Shown here: in pieces, positions 35,330 through 47,626 of the stretch | Layout of the letters: the number at the start of each line of letters is the position of its first letter | How positions within the stretch are numbered: position 1 is the stretch's first letter | Assembly (NCBI GenBank): GCA_020081605.1 | Contig: JAHREC010000016.1 | Span: forward strand, 1,178,001-1,242,000 | Direction: 5' to 3' | Length of the DNA: 64,000 nt | Source of the DNA: Albifimbria verrucaria | Taxonomy: Eukaryota > Ascomycota > Sordariomycetes > Hypocreales > Stachybotryaceae | Made by a program: the position numbers and the translations under genes | The notes under the pieces: generated by a model | The model's database searches: none | What the model saw: only the letters and a program-made list of their open reading frames with translations | What the model was told of the DNA's origin: nothing

Positions 35330-37062
35330 GATTCATCATCTTGCCAACCGCCTGCACCACACTAATCACCATGACGGCCATGCCAAACGCCGCCACCGCG
35401 TACGCGAGGTATGTCCTCCAGCTCCGCGTCGTCAGCTTGATGTAGCACAGCGGCGGCAGGACGTACGCCATGACCACCGCGCTCGTCGCACCCACGAGCT
35501 CGAACACGGCGCCCAGGTCGCACGTCACCAGGCTCAGCACCATGGCGGCGGCGACGAGGCTGGTGCTGAAGAGCAGGTGGCGGTTCATGTTGAAGGGCTC
35601 GTCCGGGAAGAAGTACGTCAGCATCACCTCGCGGCACACAAACGCCTCGAGCGGCAGCGTCGTCAACATGTTGAGCCCGAAGCACAGCCGCGCCACGTTG
35701 ACCATGATGTTGTCCGACGGGAAATTGTTGAGCACGTTGCCCAGCGTGCGGTCGCCGAACGTCAAAAACCCGGCCAGCGCCATCGCCAGGCACGCCAGCA
35801 TCGATATGCCCGTCGAGTAGTGCGTCACGCGCGAGAAGTTGTCGATGGTCGGCGTCTTGAGCGATCCGTAGATGAGGAGTGAGTTGTGGTGGCAGACGAA
35901 GGCTAGACGGCGAGGTGTCAGAGCGAATATCTCAAGCAACAAAAGGGGAAGGAGGGGGCATACCAAATGATATAACTCCAATGGCTTGGAATATGCCTCC
36001 GTTGATAGTGAGCAACGGTGTGCTAAACGAGCCTCGCTGGTCAGCCGGCACAAACATGCCCTGGAACAACACCGTAACCACGATTATCATCATGCCAATC
36101 AGCGCAAACGTGCTCGCCTTGGCCAACTATCATGCGCAAACCAATCGTCAGTCACTCTCTCTCACAGCTTCCAACATCGCCGTCTCCTAAACTCACCTTT
36201 GCAATATCCCGGTACAGCGTCAGCGGGTAGCTCACGCCCATGACAAACACCGCAATCGCCACCCTCCGGTCCGTCAGCAGCCCCAGCACCGGCACGGCGC
36301 CCAGGTCCGGCCACAGCGCCGTCAGCACGTGCGGGATGGTGTCGCCAACGATGACGCCGAAGGCGACCATGCCGCCAAAGGCAAACACCCACTGGGCGAC
36401 GCTGATGGCGATCAGGCCCGGGCGGCCGAAGCAGTGCTCGACGGTGCCCTGGAAGCTGCTCGTGCCGCTGAGCTTGCTGTTGATGACGATCAGGCAGATG
36501 GTCCAGTCCACGACTACGGTCAGGCCGATGAGCAGCGCGGTGCCCGCCAGCAGACCCGCCTGTCGCAAGGCGTAGGGCTGGCCGATGATGCCGGCGCCGA
36601 TGATGGAGTTGGCCATGTTCATAAAGGCCGACTTGAGGCCCGACTTGGGCCGGGCCATCTCCTGCTCGGCCCAGTCTTCGGCGTCGTCGGCGCCGCCGGG
36701 CCACGAGTTGGCCACGGTGACGCTGGGCGCCTCGATGTTGGTGAGCAGCGGGATGCGGTGGTGGTGCCCGGCCCGGTCGCGCGGGCTCGCCAACGGGTCC
36801 TCGTAGTCGAAGTCGATGCCGCCGTCCTCGACCTGCATCATCTCCCTATCCGAGCCGGCGCTGCTGGCCGTGCTGTTCCTGCCGGCCACGCTCACAATCT
36901 CCGGGTTGGGGCGAAGCGCACCCTGTGCGGCCTGGGGCTGGGCGCCTCGCCGTTTCCGAGGTCTCCGTCGTGTGCATCGTTAAGGTGCGCGCCGGCCAGC
37001 AGTCCCTGGTCTTCGTCGTGCGTCGCCGGCGTCGCTCTGCCGTTCCTCCTAGGTGGAGGCAT
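35330..37062 (-). CDS. AVT-type vacuolar/membrane amino-acid transporter (Aa_trans)
   Basis: Multi-pass transporter of the AAAP/SLC38 family, likely moving neutral amino acids across the vacuolar membrane. Exons 37062-36197, 36126-35964 and 35902-35330, then probably one short exon whose end I cannot fix. The hydrophilic N-terminus (MPPPRRNGRATPATHDEDQG) needs one base restored near 36908 to join VSVAGRNSTASS. The core starts KSGLKSAFMNMANSIIGAGI, with IIGQPYALRQAGLLAGTALL, HCFGRPGLIAISVAQWVFAF, FVMGVSYPLTLYRDIAK, GDRTLGNVLNNFPSDNIMVN and FPDEPFNMNRHLLFSTSLV. About 11 membrane segments. The last clear codons are GKMMN at 35330; a GTGAGT donor follows and the true stop is unresolved. Base composition is very GC-rich relative to neighbours. 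Confidence 0.88.
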
Positions 37063-38106
37063 TGTTTCCGTGTCGGGGGAGGAAGGGAAGAAGAAAGAGA
37101 GAGAAGTAAGGGTGTTACAAAGCTTTGCGCCAAAACATCTTAGCAGGAAGAAACCCCCGCTCGTCGTCGTGTGTCGAGAGGAATAGTTCGTAACGTGTCG
37201 TTAATCCTGCGTTTGGGGTTGAGCTCCTGAACATGTAAGACGAATTGAGGGTCCTCCAGATTTGGTGGATTAACGGAATAGGTAAGGGGGTGGAGGGACG
37301 TCACGCACTGTCTGTAATTACTGCGCCTGCGCCTGCACCCGCTGCGAGCAGCCCCTTTAGCGTGGCTCGGTTAGAAAAGGGAGGATTCGTCAATCAATCA
37401 ACTGATAAGCCTGATGATGACAACGACAACGACAATGACAGGACTTGGCATTGCTCTCGCAACATCGCATTACGGGCCTCTTTATTCAGAGCTGTTTCTA
37501 TTCTCCACGTCCAGGTAAGCCCTGCGCCCCATTCTCATTCTCACCCGTGCTGAAACGCCCCGCCATGTGCGAGCGTGCGTGCACCGGCAAGTCCCTCGAT
37601 TCAAGACTAGAGCTGGAAAGCTTCAGGTGTTTTACACGAGTAGCTCCAAGACAAAGCGCCAGCGGCCCAAGCCACGACTTGACACCGCCAGCTAGTTAGT
37701 TTAATTCGACGCTCACATAAGTTACGTTAAGTTGAGTTACTGGGTCTAGGACATGGGCCTCGGCTTCGGCCTCGTCCAACAAAAGTCTTGTCTGAAATCG
37801 ACTGCAACGCTTCCGCTGCTTCTGATGCCATTGTATATACTATATCGCTATGTTTCTTATCCTCCATCGCCGTGTGCTGTGCGGCTGGTCCAAACTCCCA
37901 TTTCTTCGCTTCAATGGTATCGTGCCATGTATCCTCGCGTCTCTGCCATATCATATTACTGGCTGACGCATGTGAAAATCCTCCCAGGTATAAACGAATG
38001 GTGCTAATCCGGTCCCAATGCAAATTATATATATGCTCATGCAGAAAAACAAAAACAATCCGCCGTTGCATCGCCCAAGACGCGCTGCGCTGTCTATGGT
38101 ATGCAT
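37063..38106. other. intergenic spacer
   Basis: 1.04 kb: transporter promoter on the left, protease 3' flank on the right. GACAACGACAACGACAATGACA microsatellite at about 37418-37440. No gene recognised. Confidence 0.5.
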
Positions 38107-39811
38107 CTAAAAGAGCAATGCCAAAAGTGTTCCTATGCATAAAATGGTCGAGTATGCCGCAGCATCGCGGCTGACGAGTCCAGAGGCTGCGCCTCCTGGG
38201 CCTGAGTCGTCGGAGTCATCGTCGCTGGGCGGCGCCTCCGGGTCATCAGGGCTTTCGGGAGCCGGTGTCTCTTGGCCGTGTCCGCCAACGAGTCCGGGGC
38301 TTGATCCCGAGCCTGATTGTGAGGGGTGGTCGGTGTTGAGTCCGACGGAGATGTGAGTGTCGTCGCCTGGTTGGTCTCAGAGCTGGCGCCCGTCTCAGCA
38401 GGTTTGGTGGGGTTGGACGTCTGGGAAGCTGAAGTAGCTGATGGCGCAGAAGAGCTGGGCACAACAAGAGGTGCAAAGCCTGGAGCATGTCAGTATTAAA
38501 GGTCACACCCTATGAGACAAATTAAACATACCGATCTGCTTCTGCTCCCAATCAAAGACGGTGTAGACGTTCTTGATAAAAGCATCACCAAGAAGCCAGG
38601 CTCCCGGGACAATCTCAATGCCGTAGATGTTACTGGTGCATTTTCCGTTGCTGTTCTGCGGCGAGATCCAGTCCTTGGGGACACTTCGTAGCTACCTCCA
38701 GAGAACGAAAACGCAAGCTTGGTCTTGCTGTCACAGGGCACGCGCCATGTTCTGCCGTCCTGGCTCTCGGCTCCGGGAATCAGGCTGTGCATCTCCTCGA
38801 CGCGCTGCGGAGAGGCGAAGATGAAGGACGTGCCAGTGTCGATGTAGCTGCGGACTCCACCAACACCGGCATCCTTGCCATCAACCTGAACGTCGTCCAA
38901 TTTGATAACCCAGTCGTGATCCTCGGCGAGAGGAGTATAGGAAATCTTGCCGCTGTGCCTCTCGGGGTCAATGGCACCGATGCTGATCTCGCCAGTGTTG
39001 GGGCCATCGGCAGCTCGGTTCAGGGCCACGGCAAAGAGATGCTGGTCTACCTTCTCCCCAAACACATCCAACAGGAGGTCGCTAGACGCCTTGCCACCAG
39101 CGAAGCCCAATACACCGTCGAAAGGAAACTTGACAAAGTCGTTGGAAGTCCACCCAGCAACACCAATCTTGAACTTGACGTCCAGCCCGGCAAAGCGGAG
39201 GGTGTCCCGAATGAGGGTTCCGTTGACGACGCCGGTTCCGTACGTGATGGAGAAGGTCTCGTCGTGCTCCTCGATGGTGGTGGAGTCTTCGGGGCCGAAG
39301 GTATCGTGCAGTCCGCAAGCTTGGGTCTTACAGCTCGATCCCATGACCCAGCTTGACGAGGAGCCGGTGTCGACAAGCATCAGAAACTTTTGTCGCTTGG
39401 AGCCGAGCTCAATCTCCACAAAGTACGAGTAGTCGCCGCCATCCTGGTGTAAACCCTGGGTGAATTCTCCATCCGTGTCGGGTGCCCTCATGATCTGGTA
39501 GGCATTGTCCCGCTTGTCGAGGGACACACCATACTTGTCAGCCAACCGGGCGGCGTGCCGGGCTACAGATTCGGGTGACGCAGAGGTCTGGAAGATGCAA
39601 GAGTCAGCAACCACAGCATGAACCGTGTATCATTACACAAAAGGAGTCCAACCTGGTCGGTTCTCTGCTTGATATCGAGCTTGACGCTCTGAGCAGCGAT
39701 GCGGTTCTCGGCCACCCACTCCTCCTGTAACCAATCCGGTGCATAAGGATAAAAAGCACGGGATGTCGAGACGAACAAGGCCAACTGGGACAGCAACACC
39801 GAAGACCGCAT
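38107..39811 (-). CDS. secreted, GPI-type aspartyl protease (pepsin family A1)
   Basis: Yapsin-like surface protease. Signal peptide MRSSVLLSQLALFVSTSRA, propeptide, then the catalytic domain with LVDTGSSSSWVMGSSC (first catalytic Asp, DTGS) and SYIDTGTSFIFAS (second Asp, DTGT). A substrate-loop tyrosine region (FSITYGTGVVNG), FDGVLGFAGGKAS, and GAWLLGDAFIKNVYTVFD near the end of the fold. A Ser/Thr/Pro-rich stalk follows. The hydrophobic tail STILCIGTLLALLF ends at 38107, typical of a GPI-anchor signal. Introns near 39600-39650 (weak GTTGGA donor) and 38478-38530. Missing bases near 38688 (YEVSP-KDWIS) and in the stalk near 38360 (needed to reach the hydrophobic tail). The stop assignment depends on that second correction; without it the frame ends at 38133. 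Confidence 0.88.
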
Positions 39812-42800
39812 GGTGAAGTCGATGGGGTTGGACAGCGCCCTGGGCTATGGAGCTGGTCGAGGTCGCTCGGCACGGTACTTATATCGAATGAAGCACGACG
39901 CACAGGGAGGGATCCGCGAATGGTTCAGGCGATCATGTAACGAATTGTCTCAACTGGGGTCCGCGGCGGATGCGGACTGGAAAGCTAGCACAAGCTCACG
40001 GCAGGAGCTGGGCAGGAGGGTATTAAAGATTAAGTAAGAGAGAGACGGGTCCAATGCCAATGGTTACCGTAACGGAGACACAAGCAAGGCAGGCTGGACA
40101 ATGCAACGAAAGGACAGAGGCTATAACGGCAGGAATAAAACACTCGCTAACAAGACGAGAAGAAGACAAAAGAGAGAACCGGCCGGTGGGAGTGGTCGGC
40201 GAGGGAATCCGTCCAAGGTCGAGGTTCACGGTTCAAGATCCAGGTCCCAGGTCGTTCTTCTTCCAGGTCGGGGAGGAAGACTGGAAGAAAAGCGAGGAGG
40301 AAAGGAAGATGAAAAGAAAACAACGGCAAAAGAAGACCTCGAGGATAGGGTCGAGGTTGAGGATGGAGAGGAGGAGGAGGAGGTGGTGGTGGATCGGCGG
40401 AGGGAGGAGAGGTGGGGATGGCCGGTATTCATTCAAATGGACTCTTTGGGGAAAGACAAGATGGGACGGTTTAGGGTGGAGCTAGAGGCTGGCCTGTGGG
40501 TTAAGTTCTCACCCAACGCTAGTGCTGTAGTCTGTACCTGTGCCTGGGGCTTGTGCCTGGAGCCAGTACCTGTACCGTTGGGTCCGGGGCACGCCTAGCA
40601 CCAGCCAAGAACAAACGGTTCCCCAGAAACACAGAGCCTGCCTGCCTGCCTCTCCAGTAAGTAGTACTCTGCACCAAGGTATAGAATACGTTACAGCACG
40701 CTACTCCGCAGTGGCAACGCTGTATGCACGCATGTCCTGGAAGGGAGGCTGGCTGGCTCGCTGGCTCGCGTTAGCTGCAGGCCTTCCTTTCGCTACGGGG
40801 TACCAAATCTGGGCAGGATAAACTACAGAGGCTGGGCTAATGCTTGGCCCGGCGCAGCCATCGAGATGATCATTGCCAACACTTTTACAATGTGCGTTGG
40901 CTGCACCTTTGTTGTATTGAAGGAAAAAGGAAAGCAAAAAAACCATATCCAAAAATACAAAGTACCAAGCCAACAACAAGAAACGGGCTGATCAGAAACA
41001 GCGGCCCGCGAGGCTCGTGACGGTGGCAGCGCCGCTGTGTGATGTGAGCATCCAAAGCAGCACAGACGGTCGCTGGAAATGGAAATACGGGCGGCCCAAA
41101 TAGGCAAGGCAGGCCCTCGATGCTGGCCTGGCGGTGGCTGCGGATCCTCGGACACTTTGGGGCACCCTTGCATGCATCCAACAGTTCGATGCGATCCCCG
41201 GTGATAGCTGTGCATGCGCCTGCGATGTGCCGCGGTCAAGTCCGCTCGTTCGTCCCACCCGCCCAAATCCATGCAGGCCCCGTTACTGAGCGCGACGAAC
41301 AGAAGCCGCACCAAGGCCGCGATGCAGCCGAACCACCCGGACGCCGCCGTTCGTACCTTGGCACACACAATGTTCCTGGCCGCAACCATCACAAACAGAA
41401 ATCACCCCTTTCTGCCTGCCCCTGAGATTTCTTTCGGATAAGGTAAACAATGTAAACAATGTAAACAGCACAGGGAAAAGCAAAACGGTCTCTCCACCCA
41501 GGCACGCATTCCAATAGCCAGAGAAGCACAGGCCACGCCCTCTCACGCCCCCTGCGTGGCCCAGATACAACCCGTATACGGACACCGTCGATGTCATTTC
41601 GCTAGGCCCTTTGGTGCTAAAGGGGATCAATCCTGCCCACCCCTGTTTCTGGTGGATGGGCAACCGAGAGAAAGGGACAGGGGTGAGGAACATTGACGCC
41701 ACTGCTACGGTACGTTGTAACCTCACAATGCGCTTCCGGAGTCGATGAACCGCTGCATTTCTCTTGGCCCTTTGTTTGTCCAACATGCTACTGGTGCTTT
41801 GGGAGGGCCATTGTTTCACGCACCGCCCTCCTCTTCATGCTGTCTTTTGCATGCATGAAGACCTGCTGCGTATCCAGTTTCTATATCGGGGAGATCAGAA
41901 ACTACGCAACAGCACAGCATAGCCTTTGCTTCAGCCGAGGAAGAGAAGAAAAAAATCCACAGCTGCGGGTCTTGGATGATGCAAAAGAACAGCACAGAAC
42001 AATCGAAAATCGGCCGCGTCAGATCCAAGACTCCGGGGCGCTGTCAATGGTGGCCGGGCCCTGCTTCTAGTCCGGCGGTGTTCTTTTTGCTCCCGAGGCC
42101 CGCTGCTGGCGCAAGTACCCAGTACTGGAGCTCATGTTCGGTGTGCCGTAGCTGTACTCTGTACACTACAGGACGGTTACGGTCGGGCCTATAGGAGACA
42201 CTCTTGACAATTCAACTTCCGCTTTTGGCCTCGAGTCCAACACCAAGGATCCAACCCGCTGGGCTTGGCGTAGCAGGTCGGTTGCTTCCACCACAGGCAT
42301 TGACTTGATCCATGCGCTTGGCCAGTCACCAACATCATCGTTTGTCGTTGAATGCGTCTCTTCGTTTGTAATCCAGTCAGCACCAAGTTCCCCATGGGCT
42401 CGGTCAGAGACCAGGCTGACATTAGAGCCTCGTCGCCGCACACATCCTCGTCGATAATAAGCATATAGACCCCTACACCAGGCCATATTCACGCCACAAT
42501 CATAAAATCGAGCTTGGCTCCCAAAGATAAGAGGCTCGCCTTGCGTCTGTGTGTTCAGGTCCACCGCCCTGCAGCGCGCTTGCTGCTCGTCATTTTGCGA
42601 TAACGCTACGCTTCTGGCCAATTTAGATGTTACGCTTCCTAGCTGTAGATCACCTCAGGACCGCCTGTTCATCTTAATGGTTCGCCCAGGGTCAGTCGCT
42701 TGCGGGCCTCAATCTCAGGTCGCTCCCAGAAACGGTCGATCTCGTTACTGAGAGGCATCGGCAAATTACGTCCAGGTAGCATTTCTGCACTTTCTGCCAT

Positions 42801-43613
42801 GTCGCCCACCGTTCTGACCGGCCAGTATTGATTCAAAGCTATGGCCATCCCGCGTCCCTGCCCCTTGCTCGTGCTGCAATGTTATCCCAAACCCCCAATT
42901 CGCTAATGCAGCGTCGATTCCCTTCTGGGCATGGTGCAGGCGCCATCTTGAGGCTATCATGTTAATTGACGCCAGGTCAACTTCACACGTCTCGAGATAT
43001 GATAGACCAAGATATGTTTGCTGCGTAACGCATGCTGTGACTGACATATGCTGTTGGTGACGACCAGCTACATTGTTCAACAAAGCACTCGACCATCAAA
43101 TGCCTTGCTCTAGTTCATTGTCGTAGTCAGATATCACAATCTGGAACAATCCCATTACAAAACCCCTTCCGCAACCAACATCGGCAAAATCTGCCCGGCT
43201 ACCACACCCGGCAATGTCAATACGAAAATGTCCCTAACGTCCCGGGAAGGGTCTAAAACAGCCCCTCTGCCTTTTCATATCCGTACATGTTTTGTTGGTT
43301 CGGCGACAGCCCCGTGTCTACCGGCTTAAGCCCCATTCCTCCCTTTGGCACATGGCTGACACAATCTCCGTCGGGAAGACAAAGCAGTGACAGAATGACG
43401 CAGAATGGTTCCGGGAGCGCATGTCAATATTTCCCAGTACTACCTCTCCATTCCAGCTATGGAACGATCCATTAAGGCCGGGACGTCATTCGAGCTGCAT
43501 CCCCTTTTCCATTTGCGTTAACCCATGAGGTCAACAGATGACAGTCGTCGGGCGAACGCAGTTGTGTCTATGCTTATCCATAAGTGAGCTCGGTCAGACA
43601 TCAGCATCGTCGC
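39812..43613. other. 3.8-kb spacer without recognised genes
   Basis: Holds the protease promoter (TATA-like element at 39879-39884; polypurine tract at 40270-40420 that is CT-rich on the protease strand), GGCT/GCCT microsatellites near 40628 and 40745, and a triple GTAAACA array at 41443-41467. Reading frames on both strands show no family signature. Confidence 0.5.
41443..41467 (+). repeat. three tandem GTAAACA (forkhead-type) sites
   Basis: GTAAACA occurs at 41443-41449, 41452-41458 and 41461-41467, an exact 9-bp period with AT between copies. The word matches the forkhead core RYAAACA. Confidence 0.8.
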
Positions 43614-44581
43614 TCACTCGACCTGGTTCAGAGCCTTTCTCTCCTTGCTGTCAGCGCCTGTACCCTGAAGCAAAGCCTCCTTGATGCGGCGCGCCTCCGA
43701 GCCATGTACGTCCGCCACCGCTTCCGTAGCCAGCATGTTGCGAAGGAAATACCATACCGACTCGTTCCTCCAGTGAAACGACTCGACCACTTTCAGGGTC
43801 TCGCCAATAATAGCAACCGCTTCCCTGGCTCCACGAGCAAGACCATCAGAAACATCCACCCCGAGATGTCATCATGGTGTCCCAGGCACCACTGCTTGGT
43901 GACCGGGATCAGCCTCGCCCGTGTCAGCTCTGCTGTTTTCGGGTCTGGCTCTGTTGTGCTGATCAAATACCGCGCGTGGCACCAGGCGTAGTAGTTACGC
44001 GGGTGTCTCTCGCCAGACACGAAGATGATGTTACGGAAATCATCCAGGATGTCAAAGGCAACGCTTGACTGCTTGAACTGCGATATCAACCATCGGCGAT
44101 GGCTCCAGAGATTCGGAGATTTGGTGTGCCGATGTAAGCGGCTGGTAAGGAGGCTGTCTGTGAATAATTTCTCACGTTGGAGTAAAGCCGACACGTCGCC
44201 GTCGCCGGAGCGCATTGCCCGCTGTATGAGCCGTTTCCTGGTATTTGCCGCGGTGAGGTGTTCAGGGTCCATCAGCAGCATGACAGCCGTAGCCTTGAGA
44301 ACCAGGTCGTCTGGGGATTTCTCATCCCCATCCACATGCTTCCTGAAAATTCGATGTGCAAAGATAAACGCTTGCACTAGACGTAGCTTGGGAATGGCGA
44401 CTGCGTTGCCGTCCTGTAAGACTGTCTCGTCACCCTCCACGACGTGACTGTTGCCCAAGAATTCTATCTCCAGCAATTCATCCGATGCCCGCGTCAGAAC
44501 ATCTGCAATGTCAGAGAAAACCTTTCCATGGTCTGCATGTTTTAGAGCTTCCTTGACTCCTTTGTCAAGTGCTCTCGACAT
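43614..44581 (-). CDS. protein prenyltransferase alpha-subunit repeat protein (PTAR1-like)
   Basis: Single-exon gene with prenyltransferase alpha-type helical repeats: SPNLWSHRRWLISQFKQ, HPRNYYAWCHARYLIST (the N-x-x-W-x-x-R signature twice), then FHWRNESVWYFLRNML. Family members build the alpha subunit of farnesyl/geranylgeranyl transferases; the divergent spacing and N-terminus resemble PTAR1, which pairs with RabGGTase beta to lipidate an SNARE in animals. One missing base near 43825 (VEPG-EAVAIIGETL); restored 969 nt, 322 residues. Divergent from GET1 over 282 bp. Assignment to PTAR1 rather than RAM2/BET4 is by overall appearance only. Confidence 0.8.
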
Positions 44582-44863
44582 TGGCGCGGTATCGTAAATG
44601 AAGCTGGCATCAAGAATGGAGGTTGAGCTTGGAGGTGCAGGGTAGGCAGAAGCGAGCTAGGCCTGGAGGAGGGGCATCCTTTCCAAATGCAATATGGCCA
44701 GGGCTTATCGCTATGACATACGTATCTTGGAGACAGGAGCCCACCACATCCTGCCATCAACCTCCGAGAGCTGCACAAGCCATACCTGACCCAGCTCCTT
44801 GGCCTAGCACGCGGTTGATGCCACGATAGACGCTACGACACCATCGGTTTCTGAACACCCACC

Positions 44864-45633
44864 ATGCCGTCTATCCTGGTCACCGTCTTCCTCATCGAGG
44901 CTGCCGTGCGCCTCATCAACGCCATCGGAGCCGCAACCCTCAACAACCTGGTGCGCAAACCCGGCCTCAAACCTCTGCTCGTGACTCCTGGCTGACCCCC
45001 TACAGATCTGGACGGCTATCAACTACCTGCCTGTCTCGACGGCCAATGCGGCAGCCCAGCAACGCAAGCTGCAGGCGGAATACCTCAAGGTCCGACGAGA
45101 GCTCAACGCAACGAGCAGCCAGGACCAGTTCGCCAAGTGGGCGAAGCTCCGTCGACAGCATGACAAGCTGCTCGAGCAGCTCGAGAACACAAGTACGTGA
45201 ATATCTACATCGAGACGATAGACCGACCACATACTGACCACATCTCGCTTCTACAGAGAAGGGCCTGGACTCCGCGAGATCAAGATTCGACACCTACCTC
45301 ACCGCTGCACGCATGATCCTCACCCGCGGCCCACAACTCATCTTGCCGTTCTGGTACGGCAAGGAGCCCGTCTTCTGGCTTGCCCACGGCTGGTTCCCTT
45401 ACTGGGCCGAGTGGTTCTTCTCCCTACCGCGCGCTCCTCTGGGCAGCGTTAGCGTTGCCTCCTGGCAGGTCGCCTGCGTCGTACTCATCTCAATGGTCGC
45501 GGACCTGATCTCGAGCATCGCGGGACTCGTCACCAGCACGAAGCAAAAGGAGGCGCCCGTCAAGGGCCAAGGGAATAAGACGGGAGAGAAGCCCGCCGTC
45601 AAGGAAGGCAGCGGCGAGAAGAAGGAGCTGTAA
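44864..45633 (+). CDS. GET1: Get1, guided-entry of tail-anchored proteins receptor
   Basis: ER receptor subunit (WRB/CHD5 family) that with Get2 accepts tail-anchored proteins from Get3. Exons 44864-44950, 45006-45192 and 45257-45633; 216 residues, no frame break. First membrane helix [20 protein letters not shown]; cytosolic coiled coil [20 protein letters not shown] through [19 protein letters not shown] (the Get3-binding part); [20 protein letters not shown]; second and third helices ([20 protein letters not shown]); lysine-rich tail. All features match the family. Confidence 0.96.
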
Positions 45634-46358
45634 AAGCAACCTGTACATAGACTACGATAGTGATAAAAAAACAAGGCATTCTTCAAACTCTTCTACGGTA
45701 ATTTTTAGAGATGTATCTCGTCAGATTTGACGCAAAGTTCCTCATGGCTAACGCTGAGACTTTGTAACACGACAGAGAAGGATCCTTGGCAGGATCGTAT
45801 GGGGATTTCTCTAGGCAGGCTTTTTGACTTTAACGACCACGGAGAGAGATCGTCAAAGCTTCGAAAGCGCCAACTGCATTTCACGGGTCCAGGGCTCTGC
45901 GGATTGAAGAATCAGTCGACAAAGCGCGGGAGTAGAGTTAGTCGTTTACTTCTGTGGTAATAGCAAACGCGTCGTTCGACAATCATCACGGCAGAGGTCA
46001 AATCAAACATGCCATTCGCGGGTTGTCGTTGCGAACACGCTCCTCAGAAACGAGAGGGTATTTTTGTATGAAAAGGAAAAAGAGTTTTTTCACAAACTGC
46101 CCAGGGACGTCTTTTATCGCCAGTGGGAAAATCACGGGCTAATGCCAAACGGTCTGGAAAAGCCCCACCATGAATTCAATGCCATTTTGAGAATCGGTAC
46201 CTGGCCAGGTACCTGCCACATGTCACATCGTCATTGCTGATAAGCCAAAGAGAGCTACGTATCTCTTCCGGCCAACACTTAACACGGTTCAAACAGCGAC
46301 CCGGCGACAGAACGACAAAGAAATTCGAAGACGCCCGTCGTGGGCTCAAGTAGCGATC
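45634..46358. other. intergenic spacer
   Basis: 725 bp between GET1 and the downstream membrane-protein gene. Contains a short GGTACC-rich palindromic stretch at about 46196-46216; otherwise nothing recognised. Confidence 0.5.
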
Positions 46359-47529
46359 ATGGCGATACCCTGGGAATCGTAAGAATACCCTTTCCTAAAT
46401 ACACCGTCTCTGCCTGGCCTGGTAAACACCAGCGATCAGTGTCACGATGTCCTTCTCTGATGTATGGAACGTGCTAATATATAACTATTACAATGTCGAC
46501 AGCATCCGTTCCCTTGCCATATTCTTCGGCCCTATGCTCATACCCAAGGCCATAGCATACTACCGCTCCGTCCGCTCTGGCACGCCTCAGCGCGGCGTCG
46601 CGATCCAGCCCGTCCCCGCGGGTGCGCCTCGCCCTCGTCCTCCTCGCCGCCCTCTGCCTGGTCTACCTGGCCAAGACGCTGCCCGTGTTCGCCCCAGAGA
46701 ACGTCTTCCTCCGAACCGGCAGCCCTGTACACATCCCTACCGACTCGCTGTTCCAGCGCCTCGCCAACCTGCGGCCCGGCAACGCCCTGACCCCAAACGA
46801 CGAGGCCCTTCGCATCAAGTTCGTGAATCGCGAGAACCGCTTCCTCTACCTCAAGTACGGCCCAGAGGTCCTCACCGACTGTCCCTTTGCTCCGCCGACG
46901 ACCCGAACAGCTACTTCTACTATGCGTACCCTGCCATCATGCGGCCGCATCTGGTCAACCTCGCTGCCATTGCGATCGCGACGAGCCCCTCGCTGACGGG
47001 CAAGTACGGCAACCAGTGGCGTACCACTGCCACAATCGCCGCCGCTGTTCTGTGCCTGGCGGAGCTCTACATGGTCAACTCATTCAACCACCTTGCCAAC
47101 TCGCACGTCAAGAAGGGCAACACGGATTACTTCTTCTGGACGACCCGACTGTACCGCCTTGTCGCGCTGGCCGCTCTCGACGGTATCCTCGCCTGGGTCC
47201 TGTTCCTCTCGTCCACGAACCGCGCCTTTGTCCGAGTTGCCACGCCCGCCGAGCGCGTTGACACTCTGGAACGCGCCCTGGCCGGCCTTAAGGCCAAGTT
47301 CAACGCCCTTGCCATCGTCAAGAACACCTCCGTACGGGACGAGACTCTACGAGACCGCAGCCAGACGTACTGGGCTCAGGAAGTCCGCCTCATGGGCGAC
47401 GCCATGGAGGAGAGGGAGGTTGTTGACGGAGTCAATGATGCGCTGAGCAACAGGATAAACATCCAGACCATCACGCAGGATGCTGCGTCCTATGCGGAGA
47501 CCATGCTGAAAACATTGAAGGGCGAGTAA
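46359..47529 (+). CDS. conserved fungal multi-pass membrane protein, function unknown
   Basis: Exons 46359-46378 (MAIPWES) and 46440-47529; 369 residues. N-terminus VWNVLIYNYYNVDSIRSLAI, membrane segment VRLALVLLAALCLVYLAKTL, then the conserved block FAPENVFLRTGSPVHIPTDS and FQRLANLRPGNALTPNDEAL. A Cys-Pro-Phe-Cys segment (VLTDCPFCSADDPNSYFYYA) and further helices (MRPHLVNLAAIAIATS; TATIAAAVLCLAELYMV; LVALAALDGILAWVLFLS) follow, then a soluble C-terminus. The continuous frame from 46447 is misleading. One extra base near 46619 and one missing base near 46888 cancel out, so about 90 residues between them are read out of frame. I recognise the family as conserved in filamentous ascomycetes but know no verified function. 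Confidence 0.78.
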
Positions 47530-47626
47530 ACGTTGATAGATGGGTGATGCAGTACATAGATCAGTCTTCACAATGCTCTTATTTTATGCGCCAAAATAAA
47601 TGATCCCTATTCGTACAAGAAGTATC

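Noticed and set aside
35879..37186. Long plus-strand frames opposite the transporter
   Set aside because: Antisense shadows produced by GC-rich third positions of the transporter gene.
40823..41392. 189-codon minus-strand frame in the 3.8-kb desert
   Set aside because: Composition and lack of any motif fit a chance frame in GC-rich DNA.
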